A stretch of 18,218 nt of DNA from Eubacterium sp. (GCA_017475785.1 JAFVEX010000178.1:1-18218); one strand, 5' to 3'; shown: positions 6,408-14,606, numbered from the stretch's first letter. Notes: a model not told the origin generated them from the sequence alone. Made by a program: numbers and translations.

Positions 6408-7918
6408 ATCTTCGTTTCCTCCTTTTCTACGGTTTTTTTCGAAGCGAGTGTCATGATTGACACCTGATTCATCTCATTACGCTTCAATTCTCCGGCGACG
6501 CTCCCCTCACTCATAACTACGACGCGGTCACAGATTTTGATGAGTTCAGGCATTTCAGAAGAAACCACAATGACGCTTTTTCCTTCTGAAGAAAGCTGAC
6601 TGATGATCTGATAAATCTCTGTTTTGGCACCGACATCAATTCCTCTTGTAGGTTCGTCCAGAAGCAGAATATCCGGCTGAAGGAGCAGCCATCTGGAAAA
6701 CAAAACCTTCTGCTGATTTCCTCCTGAAAGATTTTCGATTTTTGTGCGCCATGAAGGTGTCTTGATCCGCAGCTTCCTGATATACGTTTCTGTCTGCTCC
6801 AGTCCGTTCCGGTTGGCAAAGAAGCCGAATCGGTTTGTCAGCTTATCATAATTTGCTGCCAGCATATTTTCCATAATATTCAAGCATCCGAAAATTCCAT
6901 CTTTTCGCCGCTCCTCGGTAACCAGTGCAAGGCCGGCAGCCTTTGCCTGACTGGAACTGCGGATATCTCTCACAATTCCCCCTATCTCCACTTCACCGGC
7001 CGTGCGCCTGCGAAGCCCGAATATCGTTTCGAGAACTTCACTTCTGCCGGCACCGACGAGACCACCCAGTCCCAATACTTCTCCGCGGTGCAGCTCAAAA
7101 CTGACATGATTAAATTTTTTACCATCTGACAGGTCTTTTACCCGCATGACGACCTCATCCGTCATTTTATTATTTGCCCGGACATCCTCGTCGTCGATTT
7201 TTCTGCCGACCATCTCACTGATCACGGAGGCTTCTGTAATTTCATTGATTGCGTGGCTGGCAATCCACTTGCCGTCACGGAATACTGTCACTTCATCGGC
7301 AATCCGAAAAATCTCGTCCATCTTGTGCGAGACATAGATGATGCTTACTCCACCTTTTTTCAGCTGCCCGATAATTTCAAACAACTGCTCCGTCTCTCTG
7401 TTGGTCAGTGTTGAGGTCGGCTCATCCATCATGACGACTCTGCTGTTAAAAGACACAGCCTTAACAATTTCTATCATCTGATTCTGTGCCACTGAAAGGT
7501 CTGCCATGATATCTGTCGGACGAATATCAAGGTGAAAGGAATTCAGCAGCGCAACCGTGTCATGATACATCTTTTTGTGATCCACAAAGATTCCCTTCAT
7601 CGGCTCACGTCCCAGCCAGATATTCTCCATGACACTTCTCTGATAGACTGGGGAGAGTTCCTGCTGGATAACGCTCAGGCCAAGCTCGTGCATCTGCCGC
7701 ACATTTCTTGGAATGACACGCTCACCGTCCAGATAGATTTCGCCTTCATCCATATGATAGATACCCAGAAGGCATTTTATCAGCGTAGATTTCCCCGCAC
7801 CGTTTTCTCCAAGAAGCGCATGTACTGTACCCGGACGAAGCTTCATATGCACCTTATCAAGTGCTTTGGTGCCAGGAAACTGCTTTGAGATATTTTTAAA
7901 TTCAAGCGCATATTCCAT
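6404..7918 (-). CDS. Sugar ABC transporter tandem ATPase (RbsA/MglA/XylG type)
   Basis: The 504 residues contain two nucleotide-binding halves. In the first, Walker A is GENGAGKST (37-45), the signature-like segment is LSVAQNQ (141-147), Walker B is VVMMDEP (161-167) and the H-loop is VSHKMDE (196-202). In the second, the Walker A position reads GGLVGAGRSE (285-294), the signature is LSGGNQQK (397-404) and Walker B with D-loop is LLLDEPTRGID (418-428). The degenerate second Walker A (GAGRSE) is usual in this family. The protein would power uptake through the downstream permease, using substrate captured by the lipoprotein encoded first in the operon. The ATG at 7918 has a GAGGTGA ribosome binding site. 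It is the intact counterpart of the motif-less protein at 13101-14606. Confidence 0.92.
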   Translation of the reverse strand: MEYALEFKNISKQFPGTKALDKVHMKLRPGTVHALLGENGAGKSTLIKCLLGIYHMDEGEIYLDGERVIPRNVRQMHELGLSVIQQELSPVYQRSVMENIWLGREPMKGIFVDHKKMYHDTVALLNSFHLDIRPTDIMADLSVAQNQMIEIVKAVSFNSRVVMMDEPTSTLTNRETEQLFEIIGQLKKGGVSIIYVSHKMDEIFRIADEVTVFRDGKWIASHAINEITEASVISEMVGRKIDDEDVRANNKMTDEVVMRVKDLSDGKKFNHVSFELHRGEVLGLGGLVGAGRSEVLETIFGLRRRTAGEVEIGGIVRDIRSSSQAKAAGLALVTEERRKDGIFGCLNIMENMLAANYDKLTNRFGFFANRNGLEQTETYIRKLRIKTPSWRTKIENLSGGNQQKVLFSRWLLLQPDILLLDEPTRGIDVGAKTEIYQIISQLSSEGKSVIVVSSEMPELIKICDRVVVMSEGSVAGELKRNEMNQVSIMTLASKKTVEKEETKI

Positions 7919-7933
7919 CAGCTAGTCACCTCT

Positions 7934-7987
7934 CTGTTTTTCAGAAACAGCGTCTGAGTCCGGCGCTGACTGCAAGAATCAGCGCCG
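7934..7987 (-). other. Two intercistronic stem-loops between the hydrolase and ATPase genes
   Basis: CGGCGCTGA (7961-7969) and TCAGCGCCG (7979-7987) form a perfect 9-bp stem with a 9-nt loop. Nearer the ATPase start, CTGTTT (7934-7939) and AAACAG (7945-7950) form a 6-bp stem with a 5-nt loop. Neither is followed by a proper T-run. They fit an RNA processing or stability element that could keep the binding-protein/hydrolase part of the message more abundant than the membrane-complex part. Confidence 0.5.
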
Positions 7988-7994
7988 CCTGGAA

Positions 7995-9119
7995 TCAGAC
8001 AATCGTCAGGACACTCTGCGGATTGCTGACAGAGAAACCTTCTATTGTCTTCTCATCAATTCCTTCTTCCAGCATTGTCCTGCGGAATTCTGTCAGCACA
8101 TGTGCCCAGCCCCATCCACCGTATTCTCGCAGATAGTACTTGTGGCCGGTATCGTGCGACAGCAGAATCTTGTCCGCAAAACCATGTCTGCAAAGCTCAT
8201 GAATACCTTTTGCCCGCTCTCTGTCAGACGGAAGCCACCAGTGTGCCTCGTCTGTTCTGAAATACGAACTGTTCCCGCACAGGTCAAACTCAATATACGC
8301 ACCCCTCTCCAGCAGCGACAGCAGGTAATCAATTCCCTGCTCGTATGTTCTTCCTGTCTGGCAAAGAAGTGAGTCACTGTGCCCCATCACGACACGCTCG
8401 GGATTGCCCCCGTTGCTGCTGATCAGATCCAGCGCCTCATGTCCGTTTCTGGCCGGCAGATGCATGTGAAGTGTAATCGCGAGACCTGTCTCTTTTTGCG
8501 CCGCTCCTGCCGCGCGGAGTACTTTTGCCTCTGAGGCCTCGATGATACTGCCGGTACCAAGTTCTCCGATAATACCTGGTCTGACGCCTGTGTCGCCGAA
8601 TCCGTCTTCCACGGCTCTGATATAGAGATCCGCGACCTGGTCATCTGTCATTTCCGCAAGCGCAGGGTCCCGGACACCCATTGTAATGGGGCTTTCCCCT
8701 CCTGTTTTTGAAGAAGCAAGGTAGTGACCAAATCCGGCTACAACCTGAATACCGGATGATTTCGACAGATCAACCAGCATCGGCATATACGCAGCCATCA
8801 CCCCTTCATGGACGCCGCCCGGCGTGACATCAACAATCGTCTGCCCGCCTGCAATTTTAAAATAAGACATTTCACGGAGCGTCAGCTCACGATCCATATT
8901 TATACAGTTATCACGATTGCTGTAGGGGTCATTTGCGATCCTGTGAAGATTTTTCAGCGTCATCGGCTCGTAGAAAAACGCTGTCTGTTCTGGTGTCTCA
9001 TGTTCAGACCGGTATGCCGTCAGATCAAAATACAGGTGTTCATGCATCAGTGTCCTGCCAAGCTGCTCCGGCTCAATCGATCCGAGCACAGACATGACCT
9101 TCCCTTTGTTGTCTCCCAT
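7995..9119 (-). CDS. Phosphotriesterase-family metal-dependent hydrolase (PTE-like lactonase/esterase)
   Basis: The 374-residue protein has the amidohydrolase binuclear-metal pattern of the phosphotriesterase family: LMHEHLYFD with H26 and H28, GIIGELG with E186, LHMHLP with H218/H220, VMGHSD with H247 and LLSHDTG with D323. A Glu at the bridging position, instead of the carboxylated Lys of classical phosphotriesterases, is seen in PTE-homology subgroup members. Characterised relatives include lactonases acting on sugar lactones or their phosphates, so hydrolysis of an imported sugar lactone or ester is a reasonable inference. There is no signal peptide, so it acts in the cytoplasm. The gene lies between the binding-protein and ATPase genes, which ties its substrate to the transporter. 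GGGAGGAAT precedes the ATG. Confidence 0.85.
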   Translation of the reverse strand: MGDNKGKVMSVLGSIEPEQLGRTLMHEHLYFDLTAYRSEHETPEQTAFFYEPMTLKNLHRIANDPYSNRDNCINMDRELTLREMSYFKIAGGQTIVDVTPGGVHEGVMAAYMPMLVDLSKSSGIQVVAGFGHYLASSKTGGESPITMGVRDPALAEMTDDQVADLYIRAVEDGFGDTGVRPGIIGELGTGSIIEASEAKVLRAAGAAQKETGLAITLHMHLPARNGHEALDLISSNGGNPERVVMGHSDSLLCQTGRTYEQGIDYLLSLLERGAYIEFDLCGNSSYFRTDEAHWWLPSDRERAKGIHELCRHGFADKILLSHDTGHKYYLREYGGWGWAHVLTEFRRTMLEEGIDEKTIEGFSVSNPQSVLTIV

Positions 9120-9149
9120 TATTCCTCCCTGTTGTCTGTTAAATCCGGA

Positions 9150-10217
9150 TCACATGTAATCTGCAATATTATCTTTTGTGACCAGCTCCGGAGAAATCTC
9201 AAAGAGTGACTCCGTAAGGTTTCCATCCAGAATCTTCATAGCTGCGTCAAGCGCGATGTCCGCCTGGTCATAGGCAATCTGAATTGCAGTGCAGTCCATT
9301 TCATTTTTGCTGATAGAATCAAACGCCGCGGCAATTCCATCTACACCACCAACAGCAACCTGATCCATATCTACACCTGCTGCTTTCAGTGCCTCGACAG
9401 AACCTAGCGCGATCTCATCACATCCGGCAATGACACAATTAACATTTTTGCCGGAGCCAAGCACCTGCTGCGTTTTCTGCAGACCTTCCGTGCGGTCCCA
9501 GCTGCAGTTGTCCTCAAGCTGACAGTTTGTCGGCAGTCCAGATTCCTCGAGTGCCTGAATTGCCCCTTCATACCGCTGAATCGCGTTCTGCGCGGTCAAT
9601 TCTCCGATCAGATTCAGATAGTTAATCTCCTCAGCTCCAGACTCTTTGACCTGCTCCGCCAGATATTGTCCCATTATATAACCCATATCTGTCTCATTTG
9701 TTCCGACGTAACAGCTCTTTCCTTCCGGAAGTACACTCATATCAGTCGGCTGTCTGTTTGTAAAGACAACAGGAATGTCTCCGGCCGCCGCCAGAATTTC
9801 CGGCGCGCCGTTAAAGTCAGAAAGGCTGATAATGATCAGATCGGCGCCCTGAGATTTGAAAACCGCTACATTATCCAGATCTTTCTGTGCGTCCAGATTC
9901 GCGTCAAGCGGCCCAAGGATCTCAACATTCGGATATTTCTCCTTTGCGATTTTGTCAAAATAAGAAAGCTGTTCTGAGAAAAACTCGTTCTGCATCAGAC
10001 AACATGAAATGCCGATCTTAATTTCGTCACCTGATGCAGCTTTCGAATCAGATGTGTCCGCTGCAGAAGATCCTGATGGCGCTTCCGCTGCTGCGCTGCT
10101 TCTGGATGAAGAAGTTCCCGTTGATGATGCTGAACTGCCGGTATTCCCACCGCACGCCGCAAGACTCATAACCATACATGCCGCAAAAAAGCCTGTCAAA
10201 ATTTTTTTCAGTTTCAT
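9150..10217 (-). CDS. Sugar-type ABC transporter substrate-binding lipoprotein
   Basis: The 355 residues begin with a lipoprotein signal: basic MKLKK, a hydrophobic core and the lipobox LAAC with lipidated C22. A long Ser/Ala/Thr-rich linker follows (about 26-63). The mature domain is a periplasmic-binding-protein type I (Peripla_BP_4) fold: IKIGISC (about 66-72), ADLIIISLSD, IPVVFTNR, YVGTNETDMGY, CVIAGCDEIALG and VAVGGVDGI. It would be anchored outside the membrane, capture the solute and deliver it to the RbsC-like permease. It is the first gene of the operon, with AAAGGAG before ATG 10217, and is read away from the divergent two-component operon. The ligand cannot be read from the sequence. 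It may also be the extracellular sensing element for that system. Confidence 0.92.
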   Translation of the reverse strand: MKLKKILTGFFAACMVMSLAACGGNTGSSASSTGTSSSRSSAAAEAPSGSSAADTSDSKAASGDEIKIGISCCLMQNEFFSEQLSYFDKIAKEKYPNVEILGPLDANLDAQKDLDNVAVFKSQGADLIIISLSDFNGAPEILAAAGDIPVVFTNRQPTDMSVLPEGKSCYVGTNETDMGYIMGQYLAEQVKESGAEEINYLNLIGELTAQNAIQRYEGAIQALEESGLPTNCQLEDNCSWDRTEGLQKTQQVLGSGKNVNCVIAGCDEIALGSVEALKAAGVDMDQVAVGGVDGIAAAFDSISKNEMDCTAIQIAYDQADIALDAAMKILDGNLTESLFEISPELVTKDNIADYM

Positions 10218-10530
10218 ATCGAACTCCTTTCAAGTTAAGTTCAAAGATCGTTTCCTGTGAATCCGGGCGCCTGGATGTCAACTCGTAAAAATCTTCCAGA
10301 GAATCTTTATCCTTGCTTTATCTTAACGGCTCTCAAGGTCTGAGAAAACTGCACATCTTCGGAAAAAGTGTGTTTTTTTCAGGTATTTAAAATAATCATT
10401 TCTTCAAGAATGATCATACTACTCATAAATTAGATTGTTTCATTCAAATATCCGTGACATTTGCGCGCTTATGATCTATACTGTGATTGTAATTGTCATT
10501 CTGTTCAAAAAAACAATTTCGGAGTATTTT
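10218..10530. promoter_or_regulatory. 313-bp divergent control region with dyad at 10395-10414
   Basis: This gap separates the transporter operon (minus) from the response-regulator operon (plus). It contains an imperfect dyad, ATCATT (10395-10400) and AATGAT (10409-10414), with the inner CTT/AAG also symmetric, and a smaller one, TCTCA (10331-10335) with TGAGA (10341-10345). Either could be a site for the AraC-type regulator encoded next door. A plus-strand promoter is listed separately. For the minus operon I found only weak boxes, the best being TTGAGA with a poor AGGATA 17 bp on, which is consistent with an activator-dependent promoter. Confidence 0.45.
10454..10482 (+). promoter_or_regulatory. 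Sigma-A-type promoter for the two-component operon
   Basis: GTGACA (10454-10459) and TATACT (10477-10482) are spaced by 17 bp and each differs from consensus at one position. Transcription would start near 10489, leaving a leader of about 42 nt before the ATG at 10531 with its GGAG ribosome binding site. This argues against the earlier in-frame ATG at 10435. Confidence 0.6.
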
Positions 10531-12135
10531 ATGTTGAAGGTGATCATTGTAGACGATGAACCGCGCATCTGCCAGATGATAACGGTTCTAATAGACTGGC
10601 AGTCACTGGGTTACCAGATCATCGGAACTGCCAGCAACGGTAATGACGCTCTGCGCCTGGTTGATGAACTGCATCCGGATGTGATGATTACAGATATCCG
10701 GATACCAGGTATTAATGGAATCGAGTTAATTGAGCAGGCCAAAATTACGCATCCTGAACTTGACTTTATTATTATCAGCGGATTCCGCCATTTTGACTAT
10801 GCCTACAGTGCGATTCAGAGTGGTGTAGAATATTATCTTCTTAAACCCATCGAGGAGGAAGATCTGATACATGCCCTGAAGAAAATCCGTGAAAAACGAG
10901 AAAAGTCTGAACAATCCCGTCTATACCAGAAGCAGGCAGAGGTGGCACTGCATGAGACGAAGCAAAACCGGCGTATCACATTAGTTCACTCCTTGTACAA
11001 AGGGGAGGAAGCAATCACTGATATAGATACTCTGAATAAGGCTTACAGCTGTTCTTTTGCAGCTGGCATCTTCCAGAGTGTCATACTGCATCTGGACAGC
11101 ACCAGGAATAATCCCTCAGAGAAGCATCTGCTCTCTGTCAAATTTCAGGAGTCTGTCACGATGTCTTATGCTTCTGTGACTGGCTTGTACGATCTGGTAA
11201 CCGGTGACACGCCATATGGGATATGCATCATCTTAAATTATCCAGAGGAACTTTCTGAACAGATCCTGTCCTGCCATTCCCAGCTGTTTGAGTACTGCCG
11301 CCGCCACGCAGATACCTTCAATGGATATCATGTAACGCTTGGCATCAGCTCTGAGCGGAAGGACATTTCATGTCTTGGTGAACTCATCCGGCAATCGCGC
11401 GCTGCCATCCGAAGCCGTATTATTTCCGGAACAGACCGGATGATCTATGCGTCTGACTGCAGTTCTTCCGGTAATAAGAAAAGCTATTTTACTGCGCGTC
11501 ATGAAACAGAACTGCGTCTGCTGATTGAAAATAACAGACAAGAAGATCTGGAGCGCTGGTTTCACGCATTCTGCTCTGAACTGTCTGGTCTCAGCACCCT
11601 GTCTGCGGACTCACTTTATCAGACATGCCGCGATCTGCTGGAGGCAGTTTCATTTATCCTGCACAAGCTTCCCGACAGCGTATTTTCACGCTCCGGTTTT
11701 GACCAGGAATCCTCGCAATTGATCAATGAACCTTCCATGCGGCAGTTGTTCAGCGGAATCTGCAATCTGATACAAAAGCACATGCAGCAGTATTTCTCCC
11801 AAAAGTCCCAGGAGACTTCCCACATGGTGCGTGCGGCGCGGGAATATATCAAGAACCACTATGCAGAGCCAATCAGGCTGGAAGACGCAGCCCGCGCGGC
11901 AACTTATCATCCGAACTATTTTTCCGGTGTTTTCAAACAGGAAACCGGGATGAATTTTTCTGAATATCTGACGGAAGTCCGGATCGATGCCGCGAAGGAA
12001 CTTCTCCGGAACACCCGCATGAGCATACGCGCAGTAGCTGAACAAGTCGGATACAAGGATGAAAAACATTTTTCAAAATCTTTCAAAAAAACAGTCGGTG
12101 TGAGTCCAAAGGATTATCGCAAACTCTATGCATGA
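10531..12135 (+). CDS. YesN-type response regulator with AraC-family DNA-binding domain
   Basis: The protein (534 residues from ATG 10531) has an N-terminal receiver domain: acidic VDDE (8-10), phospho-acceptor D55 in VMITDIRIPG, and the conserved Lys of LLKP (K105). A long middle region of about 300 residues with no recognised motif follows. An AraC-type double helix-turn-helix occupies the last 99 residues, with IRLEDAARAATYHPNYFS and IRAVAEQVGYKDEKHFSKSFK. Such regulators normally activate carbohydrate uptake operons after phosphorylation by a YesM-type kinase. The first Met of the longer frame (10435) is rejected, because it would place the promoter inside the gene and MLKVIIVDDEP is the normal receiver start. 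The divergent sugar transporter operon is the obvious target. Confidence 0.9.
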   Translation: MLKVIIVDDEPRICQMITVLIDWQSLGYQIIGTASNGNDALRLVDELHPDVMITDIRIPGINGIELIEQAKITHPELDFIIISGFRHFDYAYSAIQSGVEYYLLKPIEEEDLIHALKKIREKREKSEQSRLYQKQAEVALHETKQNRRITLVHSLYKGEEAITDIDTLNKAYSCSFAAGIFQSVILHLDSTRNNPSEKHLLSVKFQESVTMSYASVTGLYDLVTGDTPYGICIILNYPEELSEQILSCHSQLFEYCRRHADTFNGYHVTLGISSERKDISCLGELIRQSRAAIRSRIISGTDRMIYASDCSSSGNKKSYFTARHETELRLLIENNRQEDLERWFHAFCSELSGLSTLSADSLYQTCRDLLEAVSFILHKLPDSVFSRSGFDQESSQLINEPSMRQLFSGICNLIQKHMQQYFSQKSQETSHMVRAAREYIKNHYAEPIRLEDAARAATYHPNYFSGVFKQETGMNFSEYLTEVRIDAAKELLRNTRMSIRAVAEQVGYKDEKHFSKSFKKTVGVSPKDYRKLYA

Positions 12136-12162
12136 TATGCTGCCGACAGAAAGGACGGGCAA

Positions 12163-13101
12163 TTGACTGACCGAAAAAGGTGGAACTTGATTTGTATCCT
12201 ATTTGATCTGACGCTTCTAACCGCAGGGATCAGGTCTGGAATTCATCTGTTCTGGATTCTTTGTGTCATCCGTCTGACTGCTGACATGATGGCGCTCTGG
12301 TATGATTCTGAAGGATCCAATCCTTCTATATCAGATGTCACTGAAACAGATGACCCGGTTATGGCAGCGCAGTTATTCCCTGATGATGATTCGGATCTGG
12401 AAAAAAACCTGCTGAATCGTCAAGTCGAATTTCAGAATCTGCAGAGTCAGATTAACCCGCATTTTTTATACAATACCCTGGAGTCAATCCGTGGGCAGGC
12501 ACTGATTGACGGCGCTCCGGAAATCGCCAATATGACAAAGGCACTCTCTGCGTATTTCCGGTACAGCGTCAGTACATCCGCTGATCTGGTTCGTCTCGAA
12601 GATGAACTCCGCAATATTCGCAATTATTTCGTCATTCAACAATACCGGTTCGGCAGCAAACTGACGATGGATATTACCTTCGAAGATCCCGAAGCTATCT
12701 GCAATGACATTCTTTTACCCAAACTTACACTGCAACCAATTCTGGAAAACGCTATTTTTCATGGACTGGAGCCAGGTACTAAGCCTGGACATCTGCAAAT
12801 TACTGTCACCACAACGCAGTCCCGATTGCTGATCATGGTCTCGGACAATGGTGTCGGCATCGATTCAGAAACACTGGCTGCTCTGAATGATAAACTGGAA
12901 CATGGAGGCATTGAGGCTGACAGTCATTCCGCATCAAAGCATTCAGGAATTGCACTGATTAATGTCAACAAACGAATTCAACTATGTTTCGGACAAGCCT
13001 ACGGGCTACATGTAAGGAGTATTCCGGACATCGGAACAGATGTTGAAATTATCACGCCGATCGTGCGGAAAACAGAACCGGGAAAGGATCGCATATTCTG
13101 A
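12163..13101 (+). CDS. YesM-type histidine kinase without extracytoplasmic sensor domain (TTG start)
   Basis: The 312-residue protein contains the His_kinase H-box QSQINPHFLYNTLESIRG (H100), N-box LQPILENAIFHG (190-201), G1 box SDNGVGID (227-234) and G2 segment HSGIALINVNKR (260-271). The N-terminus has just two hydrophobic stretches (about 7-24 and 27-45) joined by a few residues, then a linker at 46-85. YesM kinases usually have a large extracellular sensor and a HAMP domain; both are missing. The TTG at 12163 is preceded by GAAAGGA, and earlier ATGs in this frame are closed by stops. It lies 27 bp after the response regulator and overlaps the pseudo-ATPase start by one base (TGATG), so the three genes form one operon. 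Its signal must come from another protein. Confidence 0.85.
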   Translation: MTDRKRWNLICILFDLTLLTAGIRSGIHLFWILCVIRLTADMMALWYDSEGSNPSISDVTETDDPVMAAQLFPDDDSDLEKNLLNRQVEFQNLQSQINPHFLYNTLESIRGQALIDGAPEIANMTKALSAYFRYSVSTSADLVRLEDELRNIRNYFVIQQYRFGSKLTMDITFEDPEAICNDILLPKLTLQPILENAIFHGLEPGTKPGHLQITVTTTQSRLLIMVSDNGVGIDSETLAALNDKLEHGGIEADSHSASKHSGIALINVNKRIQLCFGQAYGLHVRSIPDIGTDVEIITPIVRKTEPGKDRIF

Positions 13102-14606
13102 TGAGACGTGAACTGCTCCGTATTGAACAGCTATATAAGCAGTACCATGGACTTCCGATTCTCCGGGGTCTGACCATGAATGTCTATGAAGGAGAAGTAC
13201 TCGGCCTTCTCTCTTCATCTCAGGATGAAAAATTTGTTTTGGGAAAGATCCTGTCCGGCTCCGAGCCGGCAGACAGAGGACGTCTTTTTTTCATGGATCG
13301 CCTGCTTACTTTTAAAAACAATATTCTCCGCAGTGCAGCAGTCTACATTGGACCAGAGCCAGGTGTCGCGCCGAATATGACAATTGCGGAGAACTTTTAT
13401 CTGGCCGACTCTGAGAGCAGTCTGTTTTTTTCAAAGAGAAAAGCTCTGACGGTTACACAGGACTGTCTGGATGAGCTGAGTCTTTCTTTTGACGCATCAT
13501 GGAAAGTTGATCGACTAAATCATTTTGAACAGCGACTGGTAGAAATTGCAATCGCGTATTATACAGGAAAAAAGCTGATCCTTATTGACCAGCTTGTCGA
13601 CGAGCCTCTGACTTCACCAAATTACCGGGAGGCGTTTTATACTTTGATGTCTCACTTAAAGCAGAGAGGAATTTCTGTTATCCTCATGACTGCGTCTGTG
13701 CCGGATATCATGTATTTCTGCAGCAGAGCTACAGTTCTCCGTGACGGAACAGACGTCAAAACATTTTCTGAACACCAGTTTGATACACAATTGTTCAATC
13801 AGGTATTCCTTGGCACCTATTATTATTCAGAAGCCGACCGTCATCATCAGCCGGATGATTCTGACGACCATGCAGTCATCCTGCATTTTCAGACAAGGGT
13901 TTCTTTCCCGGATCAGCAGGCTGCCACACTCTCCTGCAAGATACGCCGTGGTGAAATTGTCGGTATCATTGACTATGGAAATCTTTATGTCTCTGAACTG
14001 ATGTTGTTTGCCGACCCAAAGGCTTCACCTCTTTCTGTGCGCGGTATCATCAATGACACAACATTCAAATTCACGAACCTGCACACTGCACTGCAAAAAG
14101 GCATCGGTTTTCTGTATGGAGGCACATCGCCTGACCAGATTTATCATAAGCAGGACGCACGTTTCAACCTGGACATCACTCTCAATCAAAAGCCTTCTCT
14201 GAATCCCTTTTCCATAAAAGAAAAACAGCTTACTGTGCTGCTGGATGACTTTCACCTCAGGGAACTGGCCGAATCCTGTCCAGACCCGGAAGCAATTAAT
14301 CAGCTGTCTGTCATAGACCGTCAGCAGATGATTTTGGGGCGCTGGCTGATCGCCCGGCCGCGTGTGCTCATCTGTGTAAATCCTTATGCACATTTTCAGC
14401 CGGATCTGATCCGTCTGACCAACCAGTATTTTGACCGCCTTGCCACAAACGGCACTAGCGTCCTGATATTTCACAATTATCTTCCGATTATTACCCCGCT
14501 GTATGACCGCCTGATTTTCGCGGAACGCGGAGAGAAACGTGTGGAACTATGGGGACATGAACTTCAGGAGCCTTATCTCTTTCTGAAGGAGAATACGGAT
14601 CAGTAA
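13101..14606 (+). CDS. Catalytically dead tandem ABC-ATPase paralogue in the two-component operon
   Basis: The 501-residue protein keeps the layout and length of RbsA-type tandem ATPases (504 for the neighbour at 6404-7918), but the nucleotide motifs are lost in both halves. At the first Walker A, LLGENGAGKSTL is replaced by LLSSSQDEKFVL (36-47), keeping only K44. The signature is RLNHFEQR (138-145). Walker B reads LILIDQ (159-164), with Gln for the catalytic Glu, and the H-loop His is A198. In the second half Walker A is replaced by IIDYGNLYVSEL (289-300), LSGGNQQK by LSVIDRQQ (402-409) and LLLDEPTRGID by LICVNPYAHFQ (423-433). The frame is intact, so this is not a recent pseudogene. Retained features such as GEVLGLL, TVLRDG and GRWL show the ancestry. 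Conservation of the docking fold without ATPase residues suggests a regulatory or scaffolding role. Confidence 0.85.
   Translation: MRRELLRIEQLYKQYHGLPILRGLTMNVYEGEVLGLLSSSQDEKFVLGKILSGSEPADRGRLFFMDRLLTFKNNILRSAAVYIGPEPGVAPNMTIAENFYLADSESSLFFSKRKALTVTQDCLDELSLSFDASWKVDRLNHFEQRLVEIAIAYYTGKKLILIDQLVDEPLTSPNYREAFYTLMSHLKQRGISVILMTASVPDIMYFCSRATVLRDGTDVKTFSEHQFDTQLFNQVFLGTYYYSEADRHHQPDDSDDHAVILHFQTRVSFPDQQAATLSCKIRRGEIVGIIDYGNLYVSELMLFADPKASPLSVRGIINDTTFKFTNLHTALQKGIGFLYGGTSPDQIYHKQDARFNLDITLNQKPSLNPFSIKEKQLTVLLDDFHLRELAESCPDPEAINQLSVIDRQQMILGRWLIARPRVLICVNPYAHFQPDLIRLTNQYFDRLATNGTSVLIFHNYLPIITPLYDRLIFAERGEKRVELWGHELQEPYLFLKENTDQ

Noticed and set aside
10435..10530. N-terminal extension of the response regulator from the ATG at 10435, with a hydrophobic stretch
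   Set aside because: It would contain the promoter at 10454-10482, and the receiver domain starts normally at MLKVIIVDDE with a GGAG ribosome binding site.
13101..14606. Pseudo-ATPase considered as an ordinary pseudogene
   Set aside because: The frame is intact over 501 codons, is translationally coupled to the kinase and retains full family length, so simple decay is unlikely.
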